The notes under the pieces are model-generated. The model had not been told where the DNA came from. It saw only the letters and a list, made by a program, of their open reading frames with translations, and searched no databases. The position numbers and the translations under genes are program-made. From Yamagishiella unicocca (taxonomy: Eukaryota > Chlorophyta > Chlorophyceae > Chlamydomonadales > Volvocaceae), in contig BDSL01000070.1 of NCBI GenBank assembly GCA_003116995.1, positions 248,001 through 312,000 on the forward strand: a stretch of DNA of 64,000 nt. The letters run 5' to 3'. Numbering within the stretch: position 1 is the stretch's first letter; each line of letters begins with the position of its first letter. This document shows positions 10,901 through 24,097 of the stretch, in pieces.

Positions 10901-11536
10901 TACTTGACCCGGGGCAGGCTGCTGCACACTGCCCCACCCAGCCTTGCGATGAAGGCGTAGCAAAGGCTCGGAAACCAGTTCCTGGCAACAGCGGTAACAT
11001 CAACAGCGCCGCGCATGGCCGTCTGCATCGCCCTGCTGGTTTGCCCAACCGGTTTGCCACCGCGCGAAGCAGCCAGGACGGTAGCGCCCAAGACGCCGCC
11101 ACGGCATCGCCGGCATCGTTCCTGACACCCAGCGTGAGGAGGCTCGGCCCAGCTCGGCCCGCCACCGACGCCGCGGACACCACACGGTGAGGGCAGCCCC
11201 GACGTCAGCCACACGTCCACCGCCTCCACCAGGCCCAGCAGCGCCAGCAGCTAGCAGCGCCGCGAAGTGGACCCACGGGTCCTCGTTCGCCACCCGGTTG
11301 GCCGCCAGCACCGCCAACATGCGCAACAGCAGCACTGCCTGTGCGGCTGCCCGGCTGTCTCGTTACGAAGCAAGCGTTGATTTGACGTGGGAATCTACGC
11401 CTTGAATAGTTTGCGGTTTGACGACTTGAATAGGCTGCGATGAGGAACTCCATGACTCTGTCGTTCACCGGGTAATTACCGGTAGTCTAACCGTCCAGTG
11501 CGCATGCGGCACTCCAGAAATCGAATTAAGGGCGAT
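7989..11536. repeat. Macrosatellite unit U2 (A subfamily)
   Basis: U2 is 3,548 bp and differs from U1 and U3 by isolated substitutions only. The duplicated 56-bp element is at 9,777-9,887. This unit and U1 are the best copies for deriving an A-type consensus. Confidence 0.95.
8742..8850 (-). tRNA. tRNA-Leu(CAG)-like gene, copy 2, probably defective
   Basis: The sequence is the same as copy 1, including U33 to G, A21 to C and the two T-stem mismatches. The acceptor stem, anticodon stem, intron and anticodon CAG are kept. Identity with copies 1 and 3 shows that the damaged gene was amplified with its unit. Confidence 0.72.
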
Positions 11537-14500
11537 ATGTTAGTCTGAGTACATGCTGAATGCTTAAACAATATAGTCTTCTGTCACCGTGCCGTGAGCT
11601 TCCACAGGTCTTGTAGTTGGCGCATCTTGGATTGCTTATAAACCAGGCAACTTTGGTTGGAACCAAACTTGAATACCACAACCAAACTAGAATACGATTC
11701 CCGCCTGCCTTCTCTTGGCTGGTGGAAGAAGTAGAAAGGTAGCGTAGGACTACTTTTGCATACCTTTCTGCGCTGCCTGCATCTTGCACCAAGATTGGGA
11801 AGGACACGACCACTAGATTCTCTCGTGGAGGCGACAGCAGCAGGCTGCGGTGCTGCGGTCGGCGGACGGTAGGATGGCGCGAAAGGCATTCGACTACCAG
11901 CAAGTGGACCTGCTGCGCGAGGACCTGGCTCTCGGCACAACGACGATGCCAACCAACCGCAGCGTCGGGTTTGTGCTGGTTCCAAAGGCTATCAAAGCCA
12001 CGCTGTTGGACGTCTGCGTTCGGACAAACCGTGCTTCCACAATCCCCAGCCCAGCGCGCTTCATGGCGGCACGTTGCGGGCCTGCTGTGATTCGCCGTGC
12101 CCTGTCACCCTTCTACCCTGTATTCCACTACTCCCCTACTCTTACGTTTCGAAGCTGCCTGAATTGCCGATCTTGCTGCCAGGTGTGCCTCATCTCCATC
12201 CCCTTCTGAGCCCGGCGGTGGACAGCCCCTTCGGACCCATGGCTGAGCCGCTCGACGCCACAGGCATGCCAAAATCCCTCTCCTCACCTGACGAGGACGG
12301 GATTTGAATCGGCGCCCTTACGGACTAGTAGGTTTTCTTCCTGATACTTCACCAGGTAGTCCTGCAACTAGCGCCTGAGACCGCTCGGCCACCTCGTCAT
12401 GCAACTCTTCGATGGCCTCATCGCCGTCGCTTCAGTCCAACGCGCACATTGTGTGCACACACGACTGGGGGGGGCGCCGGGTGCGGAAGGGGGAGCGGGC
12501 AGCGGGGGGGCCGTCGGGTTTGACATGCTGGAGGAGCCGCGTATCGCCGGATGTGACGCCGGTGTGGGGCTGCCATGCAGAGGCTTTCGCGACCAGGGTA
12601 CTCGGGTGCGGCATGTGTCGTAGAACACCCCTGGAGTGGGAACCCTTACCCTTGCGCTAAACGTGCATGCTTGCCCTGCGAAGGATCACATAGTGGGGAG
12701 CAGGGCCAGGGGGCGCTGCTTCGGGCGGTGGCGTCCGCTTTCTGCACGGGCCTCCATTTCGGCGGACGGATCCAAGTGCGATATCGCGCGGATCCAGAGC
12801 ATGCTTGGATTCAAGCTCAGAGCTGCGCCGCAGGTGCGGCCGGGCAGTGCTGCGCCGGAGTTGGAGTCCCGGTGAGGTGGTAGCCACCCGGGCCCTAGGC
12901 GAGGTTGTGGGTGCCGGTAGTGCCGTAGGTGGTGGTGGTGTCGGAGGACAGGTCTAGGAAGGTGGTGATGGTGCGGATGGAGGAATAGTTGGTGCTGAGG
13001 AACCGTCCGCCTTGCAGGGGAGGGAGCCCCGGGTGGTCTTGTGTCCACACCCTGCCTATGTCCTCGCCATTTCGCCCACCCTTTCCAAATCCATATCACC
13101 ACAAAGTAACAACCCAACCGCCGCAACCTCCTCACAGGTCTATCTCTTGGCGGATGCGTACGCCATCCATGGTGCGATCCGCAAGGTCACTCGCTTTGAG
13201 TAGCTGCGCTATGCTGTAGTCCTGGTGGGAAGAAACAGAGCGGGCAGCGGCGCGTTGGGAGGCAGTGTGTGCGAGCCGGTCCCTGTAAAGTGCTGCCATG
13301 GGCCTTGCACATTCCACAGGTTGCAGGGACGCTGGGGACGGCGAGCAGCGACTGAATCGCGGAGTCACAGCTACTCTTGCAGGGACGCTGGGGACGGCGA
13401 GCAGCGACTGAATCGCGGAGTCACAGCTACATGAGCTATGAGGTGAGGCGAAGGTTAGGCATGGCATGCTAGCGCGTGGCGTATCTCATTAAACGGTTTT
13501 GACAGCTTTGCAAGGCGCATTCGAATACGGGCTATGCGGTCCGAAACAGCACGTGGGACACACTGCAGCTGTCGCGTGAGTCAGTCCTTACCTAGAGCCA
13601 CCATGCAGCTGGCAGGTCCACGGGCAGCATCGTTGTCGATACACTGTGCGTTACGACGATGACCCTGAGTTGCAAGGAGTCGACTGGGCAAACGCCAGAT
13701 AGAAATAAGGTAGTAGGGGATTCAGATTCCACGACAGGATGACGGCGTTTTTGAACGCCATTTCCGCTTGAACATTCATCGTTACCTGAGATTCGTAAGG
13801 ACACTGGGCAGCCCAGAGACGAACGGGCAGTCCCTTTCCTACTCGTCGAGAATGGTTTGGTGCAGAGTGCTCGGCGGGCCTGTGCCACTGCGTGAACATG
13901 TGCAAGCGTGATGGGCATGTTGGCCCTGACGGATACAGAGACGGCAGCCAGCCTTGCTGCTGCTTACATACGCATTGAGGCACCGCTGCCGCCACCGCCG
14001 CCGCCCCGACCCGGCCGCACGTCAAGCGCTTCGTCCGCAGGGAAGAGTCGGACGACGGGCAGCTGTTTTGGGAGGTGGTGGAGCGGGTGGGTTGGTGGGG
14101 GATGGCAAGCGGGTGACCCGCAGCAGCGCCCCATCACCTTCCCAATGAGCAACCCCACGCCCACGATGCAGTGTACGGCAGAGCAGCCGCTGACGTGGGC
14201 GGCTTCCTGGACCACACTAACACCGTGACGGAGAAGAGGCTGGTGGCGGAGACGCTACTCGACATGACTGGGGAGGACAGCCTGCGCTAGGGTGAGGCGG
14301 CGGGAGGGGGCAGGGAGGGGGGCCAGGGAGGGGCGAGAGGCCAGCAGCCGCAACACCTCGTCGGCGGGCACCGGCGCCATGATGTACGACCCGCCGTACG
14401 ACGCGGGCGGCAATAACTTGCAGAACAGACTGAAGGAGTGGACGTACTTGACCCGGGGCAGGCTGCTGCACACTGCCCCACCCAGCCTTGCGATGAAGGC

Positions 14501-15080
14501 GTAGCAAAGGCTCGGAAACCAGTTCCTGGCAACAGCGGTAACATCAACAGCGCCGCGCATGGCCGTCTGCATCGCCCTGCTGGTTTGCCCAACCGGTTTG
14601 CCACCGCGCGAAGCAGCCAGGACGGTAGCGCCCAAGACGCCGCCACGGCATCGCCGGCATCGTTCCTGACACCCAGCGTGAGGAGGCTCGGCCCAGCTCG
14701 GCCCGCCACCGACGCCGCGGACACCACACGGTGAGGGCAGCCCCGACGTCAGCCACACGTCCACCGCCTCCACCAGGCCCAGCAGCGCCAGCAGCTAGCA
14801 GCGCCGCGAAGTGGACCCACGGGTCCTCGTTCGCCACCCGGTTGGCCGTCAGCGCCGCCAACATGCGCACCAGCAGCACTGCCTGTGCGGCTGCCCGGCT
14901 GTCACGTTACGAAGCAAATGTTGATTTGTCGTGGGAATCTACGCCTTGAATAGTTTGCGGTTTGACGTTTTGGATAGTCTGCGGCGTGGAACTTCATGAC
15001 TCTGTCGTTCACCGGGTAATTACCGGTAGTCTAACCGTCCAGTGCGCATGCGGCACTCCAGAAATCGAATTAAGGGCGAT
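11537..15080. repeat. Macrosatellite unit U3 (A subfamily)
   Basis: U3 is 3,544 bp. It lacks four bases (gtgc) near 12,620 relative to U1 and U2, which changes the downstream frames. Towards its end it acquires bases shared with U4-U5 (gttttggatagtctgcggcg near 14,970), so it is transitional to the next group. Confidence 0.93.
12290..12398 (-). tRNA. tRNA-Leu(CAG)-like gene, copy 3, probably defective
   Basis: The sequence matches copies 1 and 2: perfect acceptor and anticodon stems, intron of about 30 nt, anticodon CAG, but G at position 33, C at position 21 and a broken T-stem. Confidence 0.72.
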
Positions 15081-17853
15081 ATGTTAGTCTGAGTACATGC
15101 TGAATGCTTAAACAATATAGTCTTCTGTCACCGTGCCGTGAGCTTCCACAGGTCTTGTAGTTGGCGCATCTTGGATTGCTTATAAACCAGGCAACTTTGG
15201 TTGGAACCAAACTTGAATACCACAACCAAACTAGAATACGATTCCCGCCTGCCTTCTCTTGGCTGGTGGAAGAAGTAGAAAGGTAGCGTAGGACTACTTT
15301 TGCATACCTTTCTGCGCTGCCTGCATCTTGCAGCAAGATTGGGAAGGACACGACCACTAGATTCTCTCGTGGAGGCGACAGCAGCAGGCTGCGGTGCTGC
15401 GGTCGGCGGACGGTAGGATGGCGTGAAAGGCATTCGACTACCAGCAAGTGGACCTGCTGCGCGAGGACCTGGCTCTCGGCACAACGACGATGCCAACCAA
15501 CCGCAGCGCCGGGTTTGTGCTGGTTCCAAAGGCTATCAAAGCCACGCTGTTGGACGTCTGCGTTCGGACAAACCGTGCTTCCACAATCCCCAGCCCAGCG
15601 CGCTTCATGGCGGCACGTTGCGGGCCTGCTGTGATTCGCCGTGCCCTGTCACCCTTCTACCCTGTATTCCACTACTCCCCTACTCTTACATTTCGAAGCT
15701 GCCTGAATTGCCGATCTTGCTGCCAGGTGTGCCTCATCTCCATCCCCTTCTGAGTCCGGCGGTGGACAGCACCTTCGGACCCATGGCTGAGCCGCTCGAC
15801 GCCACAGGCATGCCAAAAGCCCTCTCCTAAGCTGACGAGGACGGGATTTGCACCCGCGCCCTTACGGACTAGTAGGTTTTCTTCCTGATACTGCACCAGG
15901 TAGTCCTGAAACTAGCGCCTGAGACCGCTCGGCCACCTCGTCATGCAACTCTTCGATGGCCTCATCGCCGTCGCTTAAGTCCAACGCGCACATTGTGTGC
16001 ACACACGACTGGGGGGGCGCCGGGTGCGGAAGGGGGAGCGGGCAGCGGGGGGGCCGTCGGGTTTGACATGCTGGAGGAGCCGCGTTCCACAGGTTGCAGG
16101 GACGCTGGGGACGGCGAGCAGCGACTGAATCGCGGAGTCACAGCTACTCTTGCAGGGACGCTGGGGACGGCGAGCAGCGACTGAATCGCGGAGTCACAGC
16201 TACATGAGCTATGAGGTGAGGCGAAGGTTAGGCATGGCATGCTAGCGCGTGGCGTATCTCATTAAGCGGTTTTGACAGCTTTGCAAGGCGCATTCGAATA
16301 CGGGCTATGCGGTCCGAAACAGCACGTGGGACACACTGCAGCTGTCGCGTGAGTCAGTCCTTACCTAGAGCCACCATGCAGCTGGCAGGTCCACGGGCAG
16401 CATCGTTGTCGATACACTGTGCGTTACGACGATGACCCTGAGTTGCAAGGAGTCGACTGGGCAAACGCCAGATAGAAATAAGGTAGTAGGGGATTCAGAT
16501 TCCACGACAGGATGACGGCGTTTTTGAACGCCATTTCCGCTTGAACATTCATCGTTACCTGAGATTCGTAAGGACACTGGGCAGCCCAGAGACGAACGGG
16601 CAGTCCCTTTCCTACTCGTCGAGAATGGTTTGGTGCAGAGTGCTCGGCGGGCCTGTGCCACTGCGTGAACATGTGCAAGCGTGATGGGCATGTTGGCCCT
16701 GACGGATACAGAGACGGCAGCCAGCCTTGCTGCTGCTTACATACGCATTGAGGCACCGCTGCCGCCACCGCCGCCGCCCCGACCCGGCCGCACGTCAAGC
16801 GCTTCGTCCGCAGGGAAGAGTCGGACGACGGGCAGCTGTTTTGGGAGGTGGTGGAGCGGGTGGGTTGGTGGGGGATGGCAAGCGGGTGACCCGCAGCAGC
16901 GCCCCATCACCTTCCCAATGAGCAACCCCACGCCCACGATGCAGTGTACGGCAGAGCAGCCGCTGACGTGGGCGGCTTCCTGGACCACACTAACACCGTG
17001 ACGGAGAAGAGGCTGGTGGCGGAGACGCTACTCGACATGACTGGGGAGGACAGCCTGCGCTAGGGTGAGGCGGCGGGAGGGGGCAGGGAGGGGGGCCAGG
17101 GAGGGGCGAGAGGCCAGCAGCCGCAACACCTCGTCGGCGGGCACCGGCGCCATGATGTACGACCCGCCGTACGACGCGGGCGGCAATAACTTGCAGAACA
17201 GACTGAAGGAGTGGACGTACTTGACCCGGGGCAGGCTGCTGCACACTGCCCCACCCAGCCTTGCGATGAAGGCGTAGCAAAGGCTCGGAAACCAGTTCCT
17301 GGCAACAGCGGTAACATCAACAGCGCCGCGCATGGCCGTCTGCATCGCCCTGCTGGTTTGCCCAACCGGTTTGCCACCGCGCGAAGCAGCCAGGACGGTA
17401 GCGCCCAAGACGCCGCCACGGCATCGCCGGCATCGTTCCTGACACCCAGCGTGAGGAGGCTCGGCCCAGCTCGGCCCGCCACCGACGCCGCGGACACCAC
17501 ACGGTGAGGGCAGCCCCGACGTCAGCCACACGTCCACCGCCTCCACCAGGCCCAGCAGCGCCAGCAGCTAGCAGCGCCGCGAAGTGGACCCACGGGTCCT
17601 CGTTCGCCACCCGGTTGGCCGTCAGCGCCGCCAACATGCGCACCAGCAGCACTGCCTGTGCGGCTGCCCGGCTGTCACGTTACGAAGCAAATGTTGATTT
17701 GTCGTGGGAATCTACGCCTTGAATAGTTTGCGGTTTGACGTTTTGGATAGTCTGCGGCGTGGAACTTCATGACTCTGTCGTTCACCGGGTAATTACCGGT
17801 AGTCTAACCGTCCAGTGCGCATGCGGCACTCCAGAAATCGAATTAAGGGCGAT
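15081..17853. repeat. Macrosatellite unit U4 (deleted form)
   Basis: U4 is 2,773 bp. About 770 bp present in U1-U3 are missing at 16,085/16,086, where gaggagccgcgt joins directly to tccacaggttgc. A patch from about 15,768 to 15,860 carries B-type bases inside an otherwise A-type unit, pointing to gene conversion or unequal crossing-over. Confidence 0.93.
15834..15942 (-). tRNA. tRNA-Leu(CAG)-like gene, copy 4
   Basis: The acceptor, anticodon and T stems are all intact (T-stem GCGGG/CCCGT with one G-U), U33 is present and the anticodon is CAG. Two changes remain: A21 is C, as in copies 1-3, and the T-loop reads TGCAAAT, so position 55 is G instead of U, as in copies 6-9. The gene is therefore a recombinant of the two subfamilies. 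The position-55 change lies inside the B-box promoter element. Confidence 0.75.
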
Positions 17854-20626
17854 ATGTTAGTCTGAGTACATGCTGAATGCTTAAACAATATAGTCTTCTG
17901 TCACCGTGCCGTGAGCTTCCACAGGTCTTGTAGTTGGCGCATCTTGGATTGCTTATAAACCAGGCAACTTTGGTTGGAACCAAACTTGAATACCACAACC
18001 AAACTAGAATACGATTCCCGCCTGCCTTCTCTTGGCTGGTGGAAGAAGTAGAAAGGTAGCGTAGGACTACTTTTGCATACCTTTCTGCGCTGCCTGCATC
18101 TTGCAGCAAGATTGGGAAGGACACGACCACTAGATTCTCTCGTGGAGGCGACAGCAGCAGGCTGCGGTGCTGCGGTCGGCGGACGGTAGGATGGCGTGAA
18201 AGGCATTCGACTACCAGCAAGTGGACCTGCTGCGCGAGGACCTGGCTCTCGGCACAACGACGATGCCAACCAACCGCAGCGCCGGGTTTGTGCTGGTTCC
18301 AAAGGCTATCAAAGCCACGCTGTTGGACGTCTGCGTTCGGACAAACCGTGCTTCCACAATCCCCAGCCCAGCGCGCTTCATGGCGGCACGTTGCGGGCCT
18401 GCTGTGATTCGCCGTGCCCTGTCACCCTTCTACCCTGTATTCCACTACTCCCCTACTCTTACATTTCGAAGCTGCCTGAATTGCCGATCTTGCTGCCAGG
18501 TGTGCCTCATCTCCATCCCCTTCTGAGTCCGGCGGTGGACAGCACCTTCGGACCCATGGCTGAGCCGCTCGACGCCACAGGCATGCCAAAAGCCCTCTCC
18601 TAAGCTGACGAGGACGGGATTTGCACCCGCGCCCTTACGGACTAGTAGGTTTTCTTCCTGATACTGCACCAGGTAGTCCTGAAACTAGCGCCTGAGACCG
18701 CTCGGCCACCTCGTCATGCAACTCTTCGATGGCCTCATCGCCGTCGCTTAAGTCCAACGCGCACATTGTGTGCACACACGACTGGGGGGGCGCCGGGTGC
18801 GGAAGGGGGAGCGGGCAGCGGGGGGGCCGTCGGGTTTGACATGCTGGAGGAGCCGCGTTCCACAGGTTGCAGGGACGCTGGGGACGGCGAGCAGCGACTG
18901 AATCGCGGAGTCACAGCTACTCTTGCAGGGACGCTGGGGACGGCGAGCAGCGACTGAATCGCGGAGTCACAGCTACATGAGCTATGAGGTGAGGCGAAGG
19001 TTAGGCATGGCATGCTAGCGCGTGGCGTATCTCATTAAGCGGTTTTGACAGCTTTGCAAGGCGCATTCGAATACGGGCTATGCGGTCCGAAACAGCACGT
19101 GGGACACACTGCAGCTGTCGCGTGAGTCAGTCCTTACCTAGAGCCACCATGCAGCTGGCAGGTCCACGGGCAGCATCGTTGTCGATACACTGTGCGTTAC
19201 GACGATGACCCTGAGTTGCAAGGAGTCGACTGGGCAAACGCCAGATAGAAATAAGGTAGTAGGGGATTCAGATTCCACGACAGGATGACGGCGTTTTTGA
19301 ACGCCATTTCCGCTTGAACATTCATCGTTACCTGAGATTCGTAAGGACACTGGGCAGCCCAGAGACGAACGGGCAGTCCCTTTCCTACTCGTCGAGAATG
19401 GTTTGGTGCAGAGTGCTCGGCGGGCCTGTGCCACTGCGTGAACATGTGCAAGCGTGATGGGCATGTTGGCCCTGACGGATACAGAGACGGCAGCCAGCCT
19501 TGCTGCTGCTTACATACGCATTGAGGCACCGCTGCCGCCACCGCCGCCGCCCCGACCCGGCCGCACGTCAAGCGCTTCGTCCGCAGGGAAGAGTCGGACG
19601 ACGGGCAGCTGTTTTGGGAGGTGGTGGAGCGGGTGGGTTGGTGGGGGATGGCAAGCGGGTGACCCGCAGCAGCGCCCCATCACCTTCCCAATGAGCAACC
19701 CCACGCCCACGATGCAGTGTACGGCAGAGCAGCCGCTGACGTGGGCGGCTTCCTGGACCACACTAACACCGTGACGGAGAAGAGGCTGGTGGCGGAGACG
19801 CTACTCGACATGACTGGGGAGGACAGCCTGCGCTAGGGTGAGGCGGCGGGAGGGGGCAGGGAGGGGGGCCAGGGAGGGGCGAGAGGCCAGCAGCCGCAAC
19901 ACCTCGTCGGCGGGCACCGGCGCCATGATGTACGACCCGCCGTACGACGCGGGCGGCAATAACTTGCAGAACAGACTGAAGGAGTGGACGTACTTGACCC
20001 GGGGCAGGCTGCTGCACACTGCCCCACCCAGCCTTGCGATGAAGGCGTAGCAAAGGCTCGGAAACCAGTTCCTGGCAACAGCGGTAACATCAACAGCGCC
20101 GCGCATGGCCGTCTGCATCGCCCTGCTGGTTTGCCCAACGAGTTTGCCACCGCGCGAAGCAGCCAGGACGGTAGCGCCCAAGACGCCGCCACGGCATCGC
20201 CGGCATCGTTCCTGACACCCGGCGTGAGGAGGCTCGGCCCAGCTCGGCCCGCCACCGACGCCGCGGACACCACACGGTGAGGGCAGCCCCGACGTCAGCC
20301 ACACGTCCACCGCCTCCACCAGGCCCAGCAGCGCCAGCAGCTAGCAGCGCCGCGAAGTGGACCCACGGGTCCTCGTTCGCCACCCAGTTGGCCGACCGCA
20401 CGACCAACATGCGCACCAGCAGCACTGCCTGTGCGGCTGCCCGGCTGTCTCGTTACGAATCAAATGTTGATTTGTCGTGGGAATCTACGCCTTGAATAGT
20501 TTGCGGTTTGACGACTTGAATAGTCTGCGATGAGGAACTTCATGACTCCGTCGTTCACCGGGTAATTACCGGTAGTCTAACCGTCCAGTGCGCATGCGGC
20601 ACTCCAGTAATCTAATTAAGGGCGAT
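17854..20626. repeat. Macrosatellite unit U5 (deleted form)
   Basis: U5 is 2,773 bp and virtually the same as U4, including the ~770-bp deletion (junction 18,858/18,859). The deletion must predate the duplication that produced the pair. Near its end (20,130-20,540) it changes to B-type bases, the transition into U6. Confidence 0.93.
18607..18715 (-). tRNA. tRNA-Leu(CAG)-like gene, copy 5
   Basis: The sequence is the same as copy 4: intact stems, U33 present, anticodon CAG, intron of about 30 nt, C at position 21 and G at position 55. Confidence 0.75.
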
Positions 20627-23600
20627 ATGCTAGTCTGAGTACATGCTGAATGCTTAAACAATATATTCTTCTGTCGCCGTGCCGTGAGCTTCCACAGGCC
20701 TTGTATTTGGCGCATCTTGGATTGCTTATAAACCAGGCAACCTTGGTTGAAACCAAACTTGAATACCACAACCAAACGAGGATACGATGCCCGCCTGCCT
20801 TCTCTTGGCTGGTGGAAGAAGTAGAAAGGTAGCGTAGGACTACTTTTGCATACCTTTCTGCGCTGCCTGCATCTTGCAGCAAGATTGGGAAGGACACGAC
20901 CACTAGATTCTCTCGTGGAGGCGACAGCAGCAGGCTGCTGTGCTACGGTCGGCGGACGGTAGGTTGGCGCGAAAGGCGTTCGACTACCAGCAAGTGGACC
21001 TGCTGCGCGAGGACCTGGCTCTCGGCACAACGACGATGCCAACCAACCGCAGCGTCGGGTTTGTGCTGGTTCCAAAGGCTATCAAAGCCACGCTGTTGGA
21101 CGTCTGCGTCCGGACAAACCGTGCTTCCACAATCCCCAGCCCAGCGCGCTTCATGGCGGCACGTTGCGGGCCTGCTGTGATTCGCCGTACCCTGTCACCC
21201 GTGTACCCTGTATCCCATTACTCCCCTACTCTTAGATTCGAAGCTGCCTGAGTTGCCGATCTTGCTGCCCGGTGTGCCTTATCTCCATCCCCTTCTGAGC
21301 CCGGCCGTGGACAGCACCTTCGGACCCATGGCTGAGCCGCTCGACGCCACAGGCATGCCAAAAGCCCTCTCCTAAGCTGACGAGGACGGGATTTGCACCC
21401 GCGCCCTTACGTACTAGTAGGTTTTCTTCCTGATACTTCACCAGGTAGTCCTGAAACTAGCGCCTTAGACCGCTCGGCCACCTCGTCATGCAACCCTTCG
21501 ATGGCCTCATCGCCGTCGCTTCAGTCCAACGCGCACATTGTGTGCAAACACGACTGGGGGGGGGCGCCGGGTGCGGAAGGGGGAGCGGGCAGCGGGGGGG
21601 CCGTCGGGGTTGACATGCTGGAGGAGCCGCGTATCGCCGGATGCCATGCAGAGGCTTTCGCGACCAGGGTACTCGGGTGCGGCATGTGTCGTAGAACACC
21701 CCTGGAGTGGGAACTCTTATTCTTGCGCTAAACGTGCCTGCTTGCCCTGCGAAGGATCACAGTTGTTAGTGGGGAGCAGGGCCAGGGGGCGCTGCTTCGG
21801 GCGGTGGCGTCCGCTTTCTGCATGGAACTCCATTTCGGCGGACGGATCCAAGTGCGATATCGCGCGGATCCAGAGCATGCTTGGATTCAAGCTCAGAGTT
21901 GCGGCGCAGGTACGGCCGGGCAGTGCTGCGCCGGAGTTGGAGTCCCGGTGGGGGGTGGCCACCGGGGCCGCTAGGCGAGGTTGTGGGTGCCGGTAGTGCC
22001 GTAGGTGGTGGTGGTGTCGGAGAATTGGTCTAGGAAGGTGGTGATGGTGCGGATGGAGGAATAGTTGGTGCTGAGGAACCGTCCGCCTTGCAGGGGAGGG
22101 AGCCCCGGGTGGTCTTGTGTCCACACCGTGCCTATGTCCTCCGCCTCATCGCCATTTCGCCCACCCTTTCCAAATTCATATCACCCACAAAGTAACAACC
22201 CAACCGCCGCAACCTCCTCACAGGTCTATCTCTTGGCGGATGCGTACGCCATCCATGGTGCGATCCGCAAGGTCACTCGCTTTGAGTAGCTGCGCTATGC
22301 TGTAGTCCTGGTGGGAAGAACCAGGGGGCCGCGGCGCGTTGGGAGGCAGTGTGTGCGAGTCGGTCCCTGTAAAGTGCTGCCATGGGCCTTGCACATTCCA
22401 CAGGTTGCAGGGACGCTGGGGACGGCGAGCAGCGACTGAATCGCGGAGTCACAGCTACCGGAGCTATGAGGTGAGGCGGAGGATAGGCATGGCACGCTAG
22501 CGCGTGGCGTATCTCATCAAACGGTTTTGACAGCTTTGCAAGGCGCGTTCGAATACGGGCTATGCGGTCCGAAACAGCACGTGGGACACACTGCAGCTGT
22601 CGCGTGAGTCGGTCCTTAACCAGAGCCACCGTGCAGCTGGCAGGTCCACGGGCAGCATCGTTGTCGATACACTGTGCGTTACGACGATGACCCTGAGTTG
22701 CAAGGATTCGACTGGGCAAGCGCTAGGTGGAAATTAGGTGGAAATAAGGTGGGTGGGGATTCAGATTCCACGACAGGATGACGGCGTTTTTCAACGCCAT
22801 TTCCGCTTGAACGTTCATCGTTACCTAAGATTTGTGAGGACACTGAGCAGCCCAGAGACGAACGGGCAGTCCCTTTCCTACTCGTCGAGAATGGTTTGGT
22901 GCAGAGTGCACGGCGGGGCTGTGCCACGGCGTGAACATGTGCAAGCGTGATGGGCATGTTGGCCCTGACGGATACAGAGACGGCAGCCAGCCTTGCTGCT
23001 GCTTACATACGGATTGAGGCACCGCTGCCGCCACCGCCGCCGCCCCGACCCGGCCGCACGTCAAGCGCTTCGTCCGCAGGGAGGAGTCGGACGACGGGCA
23101 GCTGTTTTTGGAGGTGGTGGAGCGGGTGGGTTGCTGGGGGATGGCAAGCGGGTGACCCGCAGCAGCGCCCCATCACCTTCCCAATGCGCAACCCCACGCC
23201 CACGATGCAGTGTACGGCAGAGCAGCCGCTGACGTGGGCGGCTTCCTGGACCACACTAACACCGTGACGGAGAAGAGGCTGGTGGCGGAGACGCTACTCG
23301 ACATGACTGGGGAGGACAGCCTGCGCTAGGGTGAGGCGGCGGGAGGGGGCAGGGAGGGGGGCCAGGGAGGGGCGAGAGGCCAGCAGCCGCAACACCTCGT
23401 CGGCGGGCACCGGCGCCATGATGTACGACCCGCCGTACGACGCGGGCGGCAATAACTTGCTGTACAGACTGAAGGAGTGGACGTACTTGACCCGGGGCAG
23501 GCTGCTGCACACTGCCCCACCCAGCCTTGCGATGAAGGCGTAGCAAAGGCTCGGAAACCAGTTCCTGGCAACAGCGGTAACATCAACAGCGCCGCGCATG

Positions 23601-24097
23601 GCCGTCTGCATCGCCCTGCTGGTTTGCCCAACGAGTTTGCCACCGCGCGAAGCAGCCAGGAAGATAGCGCCCAACATCGTTCCTGACACCCAGCGTGAGG
23701 AGGCTCGGCCCAGCTCGGCCCGCCACCGACGCCGCGGACACCACACGGTGAGGGCAGCCCCGACGTCAGCCACACGTCCACCGCCTCCACCAGGCCCAGC
23801 AGCGCCAGCAGCTAGCAGCGCCGCGAAGTGGACCCACGGGTCCTCGTTCGCCACCCGCTTGGCCGTCAGCACCGCCAACATGCGCACCAGCAGCACTGCC
23901 TGTGCGGCTGCCCGGCTGTCTCGTTACGAAGCAAATGTTGATTTGTCGTGGGAATCTACGCCTTGAAGAGTTTGCGGTTTGACGACTTGAATAGTCTGCG
24001 ATGAGGAACTCCATGACTCCGTCGTTCACCGGGTAATTACCGGTAGTCTAACCGTCCAGTGCGCATGCGGCACTCCAGTAATCTAATTAAGGGCGAT
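20627..24097. repeat. Macrosatellite unit U6 (B subfamily)
   Basis: U6 is 3,471 bp. B-type markers are a single copy of the 56-bp element (near 22,405), absence of about 24 bp near 23,670, and an added ccac at 22,190. The removed 24 bp open a longer minus-strand frame (23,294-23,896). Its peptide has no family that I recognise. Confidence 0.94.
21379..21487 (-). tRNA. tRNA-Leu(CAG)-like gene, copy 6 (best-preserved type)
   Basis: The cloverleaf is complete on the minus strand: acceptor stem perfect, D-arm GCCGAGCGGTCTAAGGC canonical for tRNA-Leu, anticodon stem perfect, loop TTCAGG followed by a ~30-nt intron that can pair with the anticodon, and T-stem GCGGG/CCCGT. The only clear departure is G at position 55 (loop TGCAAAT). 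That residue is normally U and is part of the B box, so transcription or modification may be impaired. This copy could still be functional. Confidence 0.78.

Noticed and set aside
23294..23896. 200-codon minus-strand frame recurring in U6-U9 as a real gene
   Set aside because: It is open only because B-type units lack 24 bp. No domain was recognised, and the A-type units break it. It is kept only as possible gene debris.
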